64,000 bases of DNA from Alcanivorax sp. REN37 (GCF_041102775.1 NZ_JBGCUO010000001.1:2356001-2420000), one strand, 5' to 3'. Numbered from the stretch's first letter, positions 42,380 through 53,529 are shown. Program-made: numbers and translations. Notes: generated from the sequence alone by a model not told the origin.

Positions 42380-42400
42380 GCCGCCGGACGGGCCGGCGGC
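42380..42400. other. Hairpin in the hisD-hisC gap
   Basis: Perfect 8-bp repeat GCCGCCGG/CCGGCGGC around a 5-nt loop, no U run. The only sizeable gap in the murA-hisGDC run; it may set relative expression or be an mRNA processing site. Confidence 0.4.
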
Positions 42401-42436
42401 ATTTCAGCCTGGGCCGCCGGCACTCCGGCAGCCTAG

Positions 42437-43738
42437 TCAGGATTCGATCAGTCGGTACTCGGCACTGCGCGCGTGGGCGGTGAGCCCTTCGCTGCGCGCC
42501 AGCGGTGACGCCACCGCCGCCAAACGGCTAGCGCCGGCCGGCGAACAACCAATCAGCGAACTGCGCTTTTGGAAGTCATACACGCCCAGCGGCGAGGAGA
42601 ACCGCGCCGTGGCCGAGGTCGGCAACACGTGGTTGGGGCCAGCGCAGTAATCACCCAGCGCTTCCGGCGTGTGACGGCCGAGAAAGATAGCGCCCGCATG
42701 GCGCACTTTCTTCGCCCACTGCTCGGCATCTGCCATCGACAGCTCCAAGTGTTCCGGCGCCAGCCGGTTTACCACCTCAATGGCTTCGTTCAGATCGCGG
42801 GTAAGGATCAGCGCACCCCGGTCCGCCATCGAAGTGCGGATGATGGTTTCCCGCTCCAGTGTGGTCACCAGCCGCGCCATACTGGCCTGCACTGCGTCGA
42901 TGAACGCGGCGTCCGGGCACAGCAGAATCGCTTGCGCTTCTTCGTCGTGCTCGGCCTGGGAGAACAGGTCCATGGCGATCCAATCCGGATCACTGTGACC
43001 GTCGCACACCACCACGATTTCCGATGGGCCAGCGATCATGTCGATACCGACCTTGCCGAACACTTGGCGCTTGGCTTCCGCCACATAGATGTTGCCGGGG
43101 CCGACGATCTTGTCCACCGCCGGTACCGTTTCGGTGCCGTAGGCCAGTGCCGCCACCGCTTGCGCGCCACCAATTGACAGCACCCGGCTGACACCGGCAA
43201 TCGCCGCCGCTGCCAGCACGGTATCGTTCAGTTCACCGTCCGGCGATGGCGACACCATCACCACTTCGCCAACCCCGGCCACTTGGGCGGGAATAGCGTT
43301 CATCAATACCGAGCTGGGGTAGGCCGCTTTGCCACCGGGCACGTAGAGGCCGGCGCGATCAAGCGCGGTGACCTGCTGACCGAGCAAGGTGCCGTCCTCG
43401 TCGCGGTACTGCCAGGACTCCGTCAGCTGCCGGCGGTGGTAGCTGCGCACCCGCTCGGCGGCGATTTCCAACGCTTCGCGGTGCGCCGCAGGAATACGTG
43501 CCAACGCCGCTTGCAGCGCGTCGGCATCAATCACCAGCTCGGCCATGTCGGTAGCCTGGCGGCGGTCGAAACGGTTGGTGTATTCCACCAACGCCGCGTC
43601 CCCGCGCCGGCGCACGTCCTGAATGATGGCGTGCACGCGCTCGGTCACTTCGCTGTCGCGCTCCTCGCTCCACGCCGTCAGCGCATCAAGGCGGGCGTCG
43701 AAATCAGCATCGGTGGAGGACAGGCGATGGGTATTCAT
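42437..43738 (-). CDS. hisD: Histidinol dehydrogenase
   Basis: Zn enzyme catalysing the last two steps of histidine synthesis; 433 aa. Motifs include [25 protein letters not shown] (catalytic Glu-His region) and [23 protein letters not shown]. Its ATG overlaps the hisG stop by 4 bp, so the two are coupled. Confidence 0.97.
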   Translation of the reverse strand: MNTHRLSSTDADFDARLDALTAWSEERDSEVTERVHAIIQDVRRRGDAALVEYTNRFDRRQATDMAELVIDADALQAALARIPAAHREALEIAAERVRSYHRRQLTESWQYRDEDGTLLGQQVTALDRAGLYVPGGKAAYPSSVLMNAIPAQVAGVGEVVMVSPSPDGELNDTVLAAAAIAGVSRVLSIGGAQAVAALAYGTETVPAVDKIVGPGNIYVAEAKRQVFGKVGIDMIAGPSEIVVVCDGHSDPDWIAMDLFSQAEHDEEAQAILLCPDAAFIDAVQASMARLVTTLERETIIRTSMADRGALILTRDLNEAIEVVNRLAPEHLELSMADAEQWAKKVRHAGAIFLGRHTPEALGDYCAGPNHVLPTSATARFSSPLGVYDFQKRSSLIGCSPAGASRLAAVASPLARSEGLTAHARSAEYRLIES

Positions 43739-44394
43739 GGACGCGCCTCCGCTTGACGGGCGGCCACCGCCTCCGCCAGCACATCAATGATGGCTTGGAT
43801 CGCAGCATGGCGGGTTTTCATGCTGGCGCGGTTAACCACCAAGCGGCTGCTGACATGGGCAATCAGCTCGGTGGGCTCCAGCCCGTTGGCACGCAGCGTG
43901 TTGCCGGTGTCGACCACATCCACGATGCGGTCGGCAAGGCCGACAATCGGCGCCAGCTCCATGGCGCCGTACAGCTTAATCACTTCCGCCTGCTGGCCGC
44001 GCTCGGCGAAGTAGCGCCGCGCCACATTGACGAACTTGGTTGCCACCCGCACCCGGCCGACGATTGGCGCCGCATCCACCGGCGCCGCCACCATCAGCTT
44101 GCACTTGGCGATATCCAGATCCAACGGCTCGTACATGCCCTCGGCACCGTGCTCCATCAGCACATCCTTGCCGGCGACGCCGATATCCGCAGCGCCGTGC
44201 TGCACATAGGGCGGCACGTCGGTGGCACGGATGATGATGATGCGCACGTCCGCACGGCTGGTCTCGAAGATCAGCTTGCGGGACTTTTCCGGGTCCTCAA
44301 GCAGGCGAATGCCGGCCGCTTCCAGCAGCGGCAGCGTGTCCTTGAGGATGCGCCCTTTGGACAGGGCAATGGTGAGCGGGCGGTCGTCAGTCAT
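43735..44394 (-). CDS. hisG: ATP phosphoribosyltransferase, short form
   Basis: First enzyme of histidine synthesis. At 219 aa it lacks the C-terminal regulatory domain, i.e. the HisG(S) form that works in a hetero-octamer with His[30 protein letters not shown] and [14 protein letters not shown]-like [15 protein letters not shown] are present. No hisZ is in the window, so it must be elsewhere if the inference holds. RBS GAGGAA precedes the ATG at 44394. Confidence 0.95.
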   Translation of the reverse strand: MTDDRPLTIALSKGRILKDTLPLLEAAGIRLLEDPEKSRKLIFETSRADVRIIIIRATDVPPYVQHGAADIGVAGKDVLMEHGAEGMYEPLDLDIAKCKLMVAAPVDAAPIVGRVRVATKFVNVARRYFAERGQQAEVIKLYGAMELAPIVGLADRIVDVVDTGNTLRANGLEPTELIAHVSSRLVVNRASMKTRHAAIQAIIDVLAEAVAARQAEARP

Positions 44395-44420
44395 GGTTCC
44401 TCTTTTCGGGCCTGTGGCCC

Positions 44421-45719
<1,299 letters not shown>

Positions 45720-45974
45720 TCAGGCCAGTCCCATGCGCTGGGCCTGCTGCCATTCCTCCAGGGTGTAGGTCTTGAAGTTCACCGCGTGCATGGTGCCGGC
45801 TGCAATTGGCTCGCGCACCAGCGCATACAGCAGCTGCTGGCGCTTGACCGCATTGAGCCCAACGAAGTCGTCCGACACCACCGCGATATCGTAGTGGTTG
45901 CCATTGCTCTGCACGCCCATTTCGGCCACGTTGCAGCCGCCGCGGATCAGGGCTTCTACTTGCTCAGGGGTCAT
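45720..45974 (-). CDS. ibaG: BolA-family protein IbaG
   Basis: Small BolA-fold protein (formerly YrbA) that partners monothiol glutaredoxins and is linked to acid stress and Fe-S handling. It is 84 aa from the ATG at 45974 with GAGG upstream. The conserved NHYDIAVVSDDFVGLNAVKRQQLLY and the invariant C-terminal His (GTMHAVNFKTYT) are present. It lies just upstream of murA. Confidence 0.93.
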   Translation of the reverse strand: MTPEQVEALIRGGCNVAEMGVQSNGNHYDIAVVSDDFVGLNAVKRQQLLYALVREPIAAGTMHAVNFKTYTLEEWQQAQRMGLA

Positions 45975-46029
45975 CAGGCGCCTCACAGGTCAGGAAGGGG
46001 CGCCATGATAAGCGCTTTCCAGCCAAAAA

Positions 46030-46689
46030 TCAGGCGCCGTCCCCGCCGGCGCCCGCTTTCACTTGCTCCACATCGAGCTCGGCGGACCAGGACGCGATCA
46101 CCTTCTCGATGTCGTTACCGTGCTGCGCCATCGCCTGCTCGAACTGGCTGCGGAACACGCGCCCCAGGTTCAGGCCGCTGACGATCACGTTGTCCACTTT
46201 CCAGTTGCCGTCGCTGAGGAACAGCGTATAGGCAATCGGCACTGCCCGGCCGCTGTCGGTAACGAACTCCATCATTACCCGCGCACGGTCGCCGCGCACA
46301 TCGCCTTCTTGCGCCGGCAACACCCGGATCGACTGGCCGTTGTAGAGCGTGATGCCGGCGGCGTAGGTCTGCACCAGGTTGTTGCGGAAGCGCTCCAGGA
46401 AGCGGTTGCGCTGCTCGCGGGTGGCGCCGTTGAAGTACTCACCCATCACCAGTCGAGTGATGCGGCGGAAATCGACGATTTTTTCCAGCTCCTGGGTCAC
46501 CACCATGCGGGTGTAAGCCGGATCGCGGTCAAACCGCTCGCGTTCTTGGTCGATGCGGGCGGTGAGTGAGTTCACCGCCTGACGCACCACCTCATCCGGC
46601 GCCGGCGCCTCGGCCATTGCCGCGGTCGACAGCATCCCCAACAACATCAGCGGCAGCAGGGCCCAGCGGCGCAAAGCAAGCATAGTCAT
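46030..46689 (-). CDS. mlaC: Periplasmic phospholipid-binding protein MlaC
   Basis: Soluble carrier moving phospholipids between the outer-membrane MlaA complex and the inner-membrane MlaFEDB transporter. It is 219 aa with a signal peptide (to about residue 26), then the Ttg2D/MlaC domain: RIDQERERFDRDPAYTRMVV, DFRRITRLVMGEYFNGATREQRNRF, NWKVDNVIVSGLNLGRVFRSQF. Unlike the usual mlaFEDCB operon it stands alone: no mlaD/E/F upstream and no mlaB between it and ibaG. Confidence 0.92.
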   Translation of the reverse strand: MTMLALRRWALLPLMLLGMLSTAAMAEAPAPDEVVRQAVNSLTARIDQERERFDRDPAYTRMVVTQELEKIVDFRRITRLVMGEYFNGATREQRNRFLERFRNNLVQTYAAGITLYNGQSIRVLPAQEGDVRGDRARVMMEFVTDSGRAVPIAYTLFLSDGNWKVDNVIVSGLNLGRVFRSQFEQAMAQHGNDIEKVIASWSAELDVEQVKAGAGGDGA

Positions 46690-46868
46690 GTTCGATTCCT
46701 TTGAAGTGGCGTCAGCGTTGCAAGGCGCCATTATCGCAGCCTCGCACCCAGGTACCAGCGCTCAATGCGCCGTTGTGCCCTTGAGAGCCGTCACAGGTGG
46801 AAACAGTTCCGGCCGGCAGTGCTGGCACGCCGGTTAATGAAGCTGGCCACCGGCGCCATCGAGCCATG

Positions 46869-46874
46869 TATAAT
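46869..46874 (+). promoter_or_regulatory. Consensus -10 element for kdsD
   Basis: A perfect TATAAT lies 27 bp before the kdsD start on the plus strand. The -35 region at the expected distance is weak, so an activator or upstream element may be needed. Confidence 0.5.
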
Positions 46875-46901
46875 GCGCCGCACTTGCGCCGAGGAGACCC
46901 C

Positions 46902-47873
46902 ATGAGCAACCGCTTTCAAGACACCGCACGCCGGGTGCTGCGCGTGGAGGCCGACGCTGTCGCCGCCCTGATCCCCACCGTCGGCGCGGCGTTTGACGCC
47001 GCCTGCCAGCGCCTGCTGGACAGCCCCGGCCGCGTGATTGTCACCGGCATGGGCAAGTCCGGCCACATCGGCAGCAAGGTTGCCGCCACCCTGGCCAGCA
47101 CCGGTACGCCGGCGTTCTTTGTACACCCGGCCGAAGCGTCCCACGGCGACCTCGGCATGATCACCAGCGGCGACGTGGTGCTGGCGTTCTCCAACTCCGG
47201 CGAAACCGCCGAAGTGCTGGCGATTTTACCGGTGCTCAAGCGCCGCGGCATCGCACTGGTCAGCATTACTGGCAAACCGCAATCAACACTGGCGGTCCAA
47301 GCTGATGTGCATCTGGAAGTCGCGGTGGAGGAAGAAGCTTGCCCGCATAACCTTGCGCCCACGTCCAGCACCACCGCCGCATTGGCAATGGGCGACGCGC
47401 TGGCCATCGCCCTATTGGAAGCCCGCCGCTTCTCGCCGGAGGACTTTGCCCTATCGCACCCCGGCGGCAGCCTCGGCCGGCGCTTGCTGTTGACCGTGGA
47501 TGACCTGATGCACAGCGGTGACGACATGCCGCTGGTGACGGAAGACACCGTGCTCACCGACGCCCTGATGGAAATCAGCCGCAAAGGCCTCGGCATGACC
47601 GCGGTAGTCGACGCCGACGGTCTACTCAGCGGTATTTTCACCGACGGTGACCTGCGTCGGGTGCTCGACCAACCGCTCAGCGACCTGCGCCAGTTGCGCA
47701 TCGACGCCGTCATGGTGCGCAACCCGGTAGTGATTCACAGCGGCCGGCTGGCCGCGGAAGCACTGAAAGTGATGGACGAGCGCAAGATCAACGGGCTGAT
47801 CGTGGTGGACGCCGAGCGGCGCCCGATCGGCGCCCTCAATATGCATAACCTGTTCAAGGCGGGTGTGGCATGA
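46902..47873 (+). CDS. kdsD: D-arabinose-5-phosphate isomerase
   Basis: Converts ribulose-5-phosphate to arabinose-5-phosphate, the first step to Kdo for LPS. It is 323 aa: SIS domain with VTGMGKSGHIGSKVAATLAST and FSNSGETAEV, then two C-terminal CBS domains from about residue 205. RBS GAGGAG. It heads a long plus-strand operon ending at npr; it overlaps kdsC by 4 bp. Confidence 0.97.
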   Translation: MSNRFQDTARRVLRVEADAVAALIPTVGAAFDAACQRLLDSPGRVIVTGMGKSGHIGSKVAATLASTGTPAFFVHPAEASHGDLGMITSGDVVLAFSNSGETAEVLAILPVLKRRGIALVSITGKPQSTLAVQADVHLEVAVEEEACPHNLAPTSSTTAALAMGDALAIALLEARRFSPEDFALSHPGGSLGRRLLLTVDDLMHSGDDMPLVTEDTVLTDALMEISRKGLGMTAVVDADGLLSGIFTDGDLRRVLDQPLSDLRQLRIDAVMVRNPVVIHSGRLAAEALKVMDERKINGLIVVDAERRPIGALNMHNLFKAGVA

Positions 47874-48376
47874 GTACTGACCTGATGCAGCGCGCCCGCC
47901 GGGTGCGCCTGATGGCGTTCGATGTCGACGGCATCATGACCGCCGGCGGCCTGTACTACGGTCCCGACGGCGAAGCGTTCAAGGTGTTCAACACCCTCGA
48001 CGGCCATGGTCTCAAACAACTGGCACGCAGCGGCGTAACGCTGGCGATCATCACCGGGCGCAACTCTGCCATGGTGGCGCGCCGCGCTGCGGATCTCGGC
48101 ATTGAGCATGTGATCCAAGGCCGTGAAGACAAAGGCGTGGCGCTGCAGGCGCTGGCCGACCAGCTCAACTTTGCCGCCCACGAAGTGGGCTACGCCGGCG
48201 ACGACGAGCCCGACGTACCGGCACTGGCCTGGGCCGGGTTGGCGCTATCAGTGCCCAATGCGCACGACTGCGCCAAGCAAGCGGCCCATGCCATCACCAC
48301 CCGCAACGGCGGCGACGGCGCGGTGCGCGAAATGTGCGATCTGATTATCAGTGCCCGCCAAGGCGGTAAAGCATGA
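47870..48376 (+). CDS. kdsC: 3-deoxy-D-manno-octulosonate 8-phosphate phosphatase
   Basis: HAD-family phosphatase releasing Kdo from Kdo-8-phosphate. It is 168 aa, tetramer-type without a cap domain. The nucleophile motif is D18-V-D20-G-I-M-T; IITGRNS and YAGDDEPDVPAL give the remaining HAD motifs. Overlaps both neighbours by 4 bp. Confidence 0.96.
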   Translation: MSTDLMQRARRVRLMAFDVDGIMTAGGLYYGPDGEAFKVFNTLDGHGLKQLARSGVTLAIITGRNSAMVARRAADLGIEHVIQGREDKGVALQALADQLNFAAHEVGYAGDDEPDVPALAWAGLALSVPNAHDCAKQAAHAITTRNGGDGAVREMCDLIISARQGGKA

Positions 48377-48930
48377 AGCGCCAAGGCGTCCTCAGTGCCA
48401 CCGGCGTGTTGCTGCTGGCCCTGGTCGCCATGATGACGCTGCACGAATGGGAAGACCGGGTACCAGACCTGTTCAGCGACCGTGAAAGCGCACCGTTCGT
48501 GATCGCCGAACAGGTCACCGCACAAAGCTTTTCTGAAACTGGGCGGCTGCAGTACGACCTGCGCGCCAGCCAACTGGCAGAGATGGATGGCGAACAACGC
48601 ACCCTGCTGAGCGACCCGGACTTCCGCCTGTACGACCCAGAACTGGTATGGGAAGTCAGCGCCAAGGAAGCCATCGTCACCGAAAAAGGCGACCATATTC
48701 GTCTGCGTGACGAGGTCAACGCCCGCCATCATGGCGACGAAAACGTGCTGCTCACTACCGAGGAACTGGTTTACCAGCCCAAGGAAGAGTTGCTCACCAC
48801 CCCGGGCCCGGTCACCCTGAGCGGCCGCTCCGGAGAAACCCGCGCCGACGCAATGCGCGCCGCCCTCGGCGAGGGCCAATTGGAACTGAACGGACGAGTG
48901 ACCAGCCGCTATGAACAGCTTCCCCAGTAA
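48373..48930 (+). CDS. lptC: LPS export system protein LptC
   Basis: Inner-membrane-anchored beta-jellyroll protein that receives LPS from LptB2FG. It is 185 aa: one N-terminal membrane helix (about 7-23) and a periplasmic LptC domain (LQYDLRASQLAEMDGEQRTLL; ARHHGDENVLLTTEELVYQP). It overlaps lptA by 20 bp. Confidence 0.93.
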   Translation: MKRQGVLSATGVLLLALVAMMTLHEWEDRVPDLFSDRESAPFVIAEQVTAQSFSETGRLQYDLRASQLAEMDGEQRTLLSDPDFRLYDPELVWEVSAKEAIVTEKGDHIRLRDEVNARHHGDENVLLTTEELVYQPKEELLTTPGPVTLSGRSGETRADAMRAALGEGQLELNGRVTSRYEQLPQ

Positions 48931-49435
48931 ACGTCCGGCGCTTGGCGCGCTGCTGCTGGCCCTGGCACTGACCGTGCCCGCCCAAGCGGCCACCGAAAGC
49001 AGCGGCGGCGACGTGGTGATCAGTGCCGACAAGGCGGTGTTCCGCCAACAGGACGGCTTCGGGCTGTACCAAGGCAATGCCGAACTGCGCCAGGGTAATC
49101 GTCAGGTCACCGCCGATCGCATCGAGCTGCATTTGCGCAATGACGTGCTGCACCACGTTATTGCGCAAGGCAGCCCGGTCACGCTGCGTGAAGGCGATGA
49201 GTTGGAAGCCCGTGGCGACAAACTCGAATACGACGTCGCCGACCAGCGCATTGTGCTGTCCGGCAACGCCCGCATCCGCCAGAACGGCCGCTCCTTTGAA
49301 GGCGGCCGCGTGGTCTATGACCTGCGCAGCCGCAACGTCGAAGCCAGTGGCACCACCCCAGAGGACCGGGTGCGCATCGTGATTCCAGCCGCCGACACCC
49401 AACAGGGCAACAACAACGAGGGAGCGCGCCGATGA
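48911..49435 (+). CDS. lptA: LPS transport periplasmic protein LptA
   Basis: Periplasmic bridge protein oligomerising between LptC and LptD. It is 174 aa with a signal peptide ending at PAQA (about residue 26) and an OstA-type jellyroll ([39 protein letters not shown]). The C-terminus is low-complexity ([11 protein letters not shown]). Its stop overlaps the lptB start. Confidence 0.95.
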   Translation: MNSFPSKRPALGALLLALALTVPAQAATESSGGDVVISADKAVFRQQDGFGLYQGNAELRQGNRQVTADRIELHLRNDVLHHVIAQGSPVTLREGDELEARGDKLEYDVADQRIVLSGNARIRQNGRSFEGGRVVYDLRSRNVEASGTTPEDRVRIVIPAADTQQGNNNEGARR

Positions 49436-50157
49436 ACCGGCTGTGCGCACGCAACCTGGCCAAGAGCTACAAAGGCCGGCGGGTAATCGAAGATGTGTCG
49501 CTGGAAGTTCAGGCGGGCCAAGTGGTCGGTCTGCTAGGCCCCAACGGCGCCGGCAAAACCACCTGCTTCTACATGATTGTTGGGCTGGTGCCACCGGATG
49601 CCGGCCGCATCGAGATCAACGGCGACGACATCACCGCGCTGCCGATGCACGGGCGCGCCCGGCGTGGCATCGGCTACCTGCCGCAAGAAGCCAGCATTTT
49701 CCGCCGGCTGTCGGTGGCCGACAACATCATGGCGATCCTGGAAACCCGCAAGGACCTGACCGCCACCCAGCGCGAGCAGACCATGGAACAGCTGCTGCAG
49801 GAGTTCCACATCACCCATATCCGCAACAGCCTTGGCATGAGTCTGTCCGGCGGTGAACGGCGCCGCGCCGAGATCGCCCGTGGCCTGGCCACCGATCCGG
49901 CCTTCATCCTGCTGGATGAGCCGTTCGCCGGGGTCGACCCGATTTCAGTGAACGACATCAAAGGCATCATTTCGCACCTGCGCGACCGCGGCATCGGCGT
50001 ACTGATCACCGACCACAACGTGCGCGAAACGCTGGATATTTGCGACACCGCCTACATCGTCAGCGAAGGCCACATTATTGCCTCGGGCAATTCCGACAAC
50101 ATCCTCGCCAACAAGAAAGTGCGCGACGTCTACCTCGGCGCTGACTTCCGTCTCTGA
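49432..50157 (+). CDS. lptB: LPS export ABC transporter ATP-binding protein LptB
   Basis: Cytoplasmic ATPase powering LPS extraction with LptF and LptG. It is 241 aa: Walker [10 protein letters not shown] (36-44), Q-loop [13 protein letters not shown], signature [15 protein letters not shown] near 138, Walker [15 protein letters not shown]-loop TDHNVRETL. LptF and LptG are normally encoded elsewhere. Confidence 0.98.
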   Translation: MNRLCARNLAKSYKGRRVIEDVSLEVQAGQVVGLLGPNGAGKTTCFYMIVGLVPPDAGRIEINGDDITALPMHGRARRGIGYLPQEASIFRRLSVADNIMAILETRKDLTATQREQTMEQLLQEFHITHIRNSLGMSLSGGERRRAEIARGLATDPAFILLDEPFAGVDPISVNDIKGIISHLRDRGIGVLITDHNVRETLDICDTAYIVSEGHIIASGNSDNILANKKVRDVYLGADFRL

Positions 50158-50162
50158 TCCCC

Positions 50163-50192
50163 GGTGCCGTGCCACCCGGCGGGCACGGCACC
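50163..50192. other. Hairpin between lptB and rpoN
   Basis: An 11-bp perfect stem (GGTGCCGTGCC with its complement) and 8-nt loop immediately after the lptB stop. No T run; probably reduces read-through or protects the lptB mRNA end, so rpoN may have partly separate expression. Confidence 0.45.
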
Positions 50193-50291
50193 CATCACAA
50201 AATCTGCTCCCGCACGCTTGTCAATAATGGGCACGATAATTGCTTGTTGCTATGCTCCGGGGGTTCAAGCGTTTCAAGGAAGTACCGGGGG

Positions 50292-51740
50292 ATGAAACCA
50301 GGCCTGCAGTTACAACTTGGCCAACAGCTGACCATGACGCCACAACTGCAACAGGCCATCCGCCTGCTGCAGCTGTCGACGCTGGACTTGCGCCAAGAAA
50401 TCCAGGAGGCCATCGAAACCAATCCGCTGCTGGAGCTGGATGAGGACGCCCCACTGGATGCACCCGAGCACGATGATGACGCCGTCAGCGAAGTGAGCGG
50501 CGCGGACGACGCCGTGCTCGACGACTACGACAGCCAGGTGGATGTGGACTGGGATGACGTCTACACCGAAGCCCCCAGCGCCGGCGCCCCGCCGGATGAC
50601 GAACAGGACTGGGAGCAACGCACCGGCAGTCACGCCAGTCTCGAAGATCATCTGCTGTGGCAACTGAATCTGGCGCGCATGAGCGACAGCGACCGACTGA
50701 TCGCCTACGCCATCATCGAAGCACTGGATGAGCGCGGCTACCTGATCGCCGCGCTCGACGACATTGCTGCCACCGCACGCCGCGAATGGGGCGAGCCGCT
50801 GCCGGATGCCGACTATCCAGAACCCGACGAAGTACTGGCGGTGCTGCACCGAGTCCAGCAATTCGACCCCCCCGGCGTCGCCGCCCGTGACCTGGCCGAA
50901 TGCTTGGCGCTGCAGTTACAGCAATTGCCGGCGCGTACACCATGGCGCACCGAAGCGCTGGCGCTGACCGGCCAACTGGCACTGCTGGAAGCCCAAGACC
51001 TGCCGCGCCTGCGCCGTGAACTGGGGTTGTCCGAAGACGCACTGGCCGCCGCCCTCGGGTTGCTGCGCCAACTGCACCCGGCGCCGGGCGAGACCATCGC
51101 ACCGAGCGAGCCGGAGCATACCGTGCCGGATGTGGTGGTGCGCCGCGTTGGCCGCCGCTGGCGGGTGGAGCTGAACACCGACATCTTGCCCAAGGTGCGC
51201 CTTAATCCTTACTACAGCGCCGCTGCCAACCGCCCCCAGCGCGACGAGGACAGCAGCTACCTGCGTGGCCAGTTGCAGGAAGCGCGCTGGTTCCTGAAGA
51301 GTCTGCAAAGCCGCAACGAGACGCTGCTGAAAGTGGCGGCGCGCATCGTCGAAGTACAGCAGGACTTCTTCAACTACGGCGAGGAAGCGATGAAGCCCCT
51401 GGTACTGGCCGACATCGCACAAGCGGTGGAGATGCACGAATCCACCATTTCGCGCGTCACCACACAAAAATTCATGCTCACTCCACGCGGTCTGTTCGAG
51501 CTGAAATTCTTCTTCTCCAGCCACGTCGGCACCGACGGCGGCGGCGAGTGTTCAAGTACTGCGATTCGTGCAATTATCAGAAAGCTCGTGGCTGCCGAAG
51601 ATCCAAAGAAACCCTTAAGTGACAGCAAGCTTGCGAGCCTGCTCAATGACCAGGGGATCCAGGTGGCCCGACGCACCATCGCAAAGTATCGGGAAGCGAT
51701 GAAAATTCCGGCATCCAGCGAGCGTAAGCGGCTGGTGTAA
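50292..51740 (+). CDS. rpoN: RNA polymerase sigma-54 factor
   Basis: Alternative sigma factor needing bacterial enhancer-binding proteins. It is 482 aa: glutamine-rich activator-interacting region I (LQLQLGQQLTMTPQLQQAIR), an acidic region II (about 50-110), the core-binding domain, then the helix-turn-helix and the RpoN box ARRTIAKYRE at about 459-468. The ATG at 50292 gives the family N-terminus; the upstream frame is noncoding. Confidence 0.97.
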   Translation: MKPGLQLQLGQQLTMTPQLQQAIRLLQLSTLDLRQEIQEAIETNPLLELDEDAPLDAPEHDDDAVSEVSGADDAVLDDYDSQVDVDWDDVYTEAPSAGAPPDDEQDWEQRTGSHASLEDHLLWQLNLARMSDSDRLIAYAIIEALDERGYLIAALDDIAATARREWGEPLPDADYPEPDEVLAVLHRVQQFDPPGVAARDLAECLALQLQQLPARTPWRTEALALTGQLALLEAQDLPRLRRELGLSEDALAAALGLLRQLHPAPGETIAPSEPEHTVPDVVVRRVGRRWRVELNTDILPKVRLNPYYSAAANRPQRDEDSSYLRGQLQEARWFLKSLQSRNETLLKVAARIVEVQQDFFNYGEEAMKPLVLADIAQAVEMHESTISRVTTQKFMLTPRGLFELKFFFSSHVGTDGGGECSSTAIRAIIRKLVAAEDPKKPLSDSKLASLLNDQGIQVARRTIAKYREAMKIPASSERKRLV

Positions 51741-51810
51741 TGGCTTTCGGAAACCGCTACACTCCGGCCCCGCAGGATGTCGGATCCATGAGTCTGTACA
51801 GGAGTCAGCC

Positions 51811-52110
51811 ATGCAAATAAACATCAGCGGCCATCACCTGGAAATCACCGACGCCCTGCGTGACTACGTCAATGGCAAGTTCGAGCGCCTGGAGCGCCAC
51901 TTCGACCACATCACCAGCATCAAGGTCACGCTGTCGCCGGAACCCGCCTCCCACAAAGCCGAGTCCACCATCCGGTTAGCCGGGGGCGAGCTGTTTGCGG
52001 CCGCCGAAGCCAACGACATGTACGCTGCCATTGACTTGCTCACTGACAAACTCGACCGACAGCTTCTGAAGCACAAGGAGAAGTCGGTCAACCGCAACCA
52101 GGGACACTGA
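51811..52110 (+). CDS. hpf: Ribosome hibernation promoting factor (short HPF)
   Basis: Ribosome-binding protein aiding 70S/100S dormancy. At 99 aa it is the short gammaproteobacterial form: MQINISGHHLEITDALRDYV, then IKVTLS and DMYAAIDLLTDKLDRQLLKHKEK. It lies between rpoN and ptsN as in the standard rpoN locus. Confidence 0.95.
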   Translation: MQINISGHHLEITDALRDYVNGKFERLERHFDHITSIKVTLSPEPASHKAESTIRLAGGELFAAAEANDMYAAIDLLTDKLDRQLLKHKEKSVNRNQGH

Positions 52111-52130
52111 GACCGAACTAGGCATCAACC

Positions 52131-52604
52131 ATGCGCGTACGCGAACTGCTCACTCCGGAACGAACCCACTACCGTCTGCAGGGCGGCAGCAAGAAGCGAC
52201 TGCTCGACCAGGTCGCCCAGCTGGCGTCCCGCGACAACCCTGATCTGGATGAGCAACAGGTGTTTGATGCCCTGATCGCTCGCGAACGTCTCGGCAGTAC
52301 CGGCATTGGGGAAGGCATTGCCATTCCCCACTGCCGGTTACCGCACTGCACCACCGCTACCGGCATGCTGATCAGCCTTGAAGAAGCGGTGGACTTTGAC
52401 GCCGTTGACGGTCGCCCGGTGGATCTGGTGTTCGTGCTGCTGGTGCCAGAAGACAACCCCGAACAACACCTGAAAACCCTCAGCCACCTGGCGGCGCTGT
52501 TCAATGAACAGGCCTATCGCGATGGCCTGCGTGCCGCCGACTCCGGCGACGCCTTGTATCGGGCTGCGGTGGACTCTGACATCGAGTTAGCCATAACCTC
52601 CTAA
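52131..52604 (+). CDS. ptsN: PTS IIA-Ntr regulatory protein PtsN
   Basis: Phosphoacceptor of the nitrogen PTS, 157 aa. The phosphorylated His is H67 in GEGIAIPHCRL. It receives phosphate from NPr (also in this operon) and EI-Ntr (PtsP, not in the window), and affects potassium transport and other targets. Family motif DLVFVLLVPEDNPEQHLKTLSHLA is intact. Confidence 0.96.
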   Translation: MRVRELLTPERTHYRLQGGSKKRLLDQVAQLASRDNPDLDEQQVFDALIARERLGSTGIGEGIAIPHCRLPHCTTATGMLISLEEAVDFDAVDGRPVDLVFVLLVPEDNPEQHLKTLSHLAALFNEQAYRDGLRAADSGDALYRAAVDSDIELAITS

Positions 52605-52674
52605 GCGGGCCCCGGCGCCCACCCCTGAGATGATTCCGGTCACGGCTGCGGCCGTGGCCCACGGAGACTGCTGG

Positions 52675-53529
52675 ATGAAGTTGGTGATTCTCAGCGGCCG
52701 TTCCGGTTCCGGCAAAACCACGGCGCTGCAGGCTTTCGAAGACCTTGGCTACTACTGCGTGGACAACCTGCCAATTGGCCTGTTGCCGACGCTGGCGAGC
52801 CAATTGCAGGAAGAGACCCACAACGTCGCGCGGGTAGCGGTGGGTATTGATGCCCGTAATCTGCGCAGCCAACTGCCGGTGTTCGACGCCATCCTCCAGC
52901 AAGTGAAATCCCAGGGCGTGGCCACCGAGATCATTTTCCTCGATGCCCACCACGACACCCTGCTGAAGCGTTTTTCCGCCACCCGCCGGCGCCACCCGCT
53001 CAGCGACCAAGACATGTCACTGTCCGAGGCGATCGAGCACGAAGGCCGGCTGCTGGAGTGCATTCAAGCCGCAGCCGACCTGCTGGTGGACACCGATCAC
53101 CTGGAACCGCACACGCTGCGCAACCTGATCCGTGACCGGGTCGCTCAACGCGGCGGCCGGCTGTCTCTGCTGTTGGAATCATTCGGCTTCAAGAACGGCG
53201 TACCGTCTGATGCCGACCTGGTGATGGACGCACGAGTGCTGCCCAATCCGCACTGGGACCCGCTGCTGCGCCCGTTCGACGGCCGCGATCTGCCGATCAT
53301 TGAATTCCTCAACGCGCAGTCCAACACCGCCCTGCTGCTTGATGACATTGAACGGCTGCTGTTGGACTGGCTGCCGCGCTACGAAGCCAATGATCGCACC
53401 TACATGACGGTGGCGGTGGGCTGCACCGGCGGTCAGCACCGCTCGGTGTTCGTGGTCGAGCAGCTCGCGCGACGATTGGAAAAATCCGGCTGGGCACCGC
53501 AGGTGCGCCACCTGCAGCTGTCCTCATGA
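52675..53529 (+). CDS. rapZ: RNase adaptor protein RapZ
   Basis: In E. coli, guides RNase E to GlmZ and binds GlcN6P, controlling amino-sugar supply. It is 284 aa with Walker A GRSGSGKT at 8-15 and the C-terminal GCTGGQHRSVFV motif that forms the metabolite-binding core. The ATG at 52675 is preceded by GGAGA; an in-frame extension upstream is rejected. It overlaps npr by 4 bp. Confidence 0.96.
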   Translation: MKLVILSGRSGSGKTTALQAFEDLGYYCVDNLPIGLLPTLASQLQEETHNVARVAVGIDARNLRSQLPVFDAILQQVKSQGVATEIIFLDAHHDTLLKRFSATRRRHPLSDQDMSLSEAIEHEGRLLECIQAAADLLVDTDHLEPHTLRNLIRDRVAQRGGRLSLLLESFGFKNGVPSDADLVMDARVLPNPHWDPLLRPFDGRDLPIIEFLNAQSNTALLLDDIERLLLDWLPRYEANDRTYMTVAVGCTGGQHRSVFVVEQLARRLEKSGWAPQVRHLQLSS

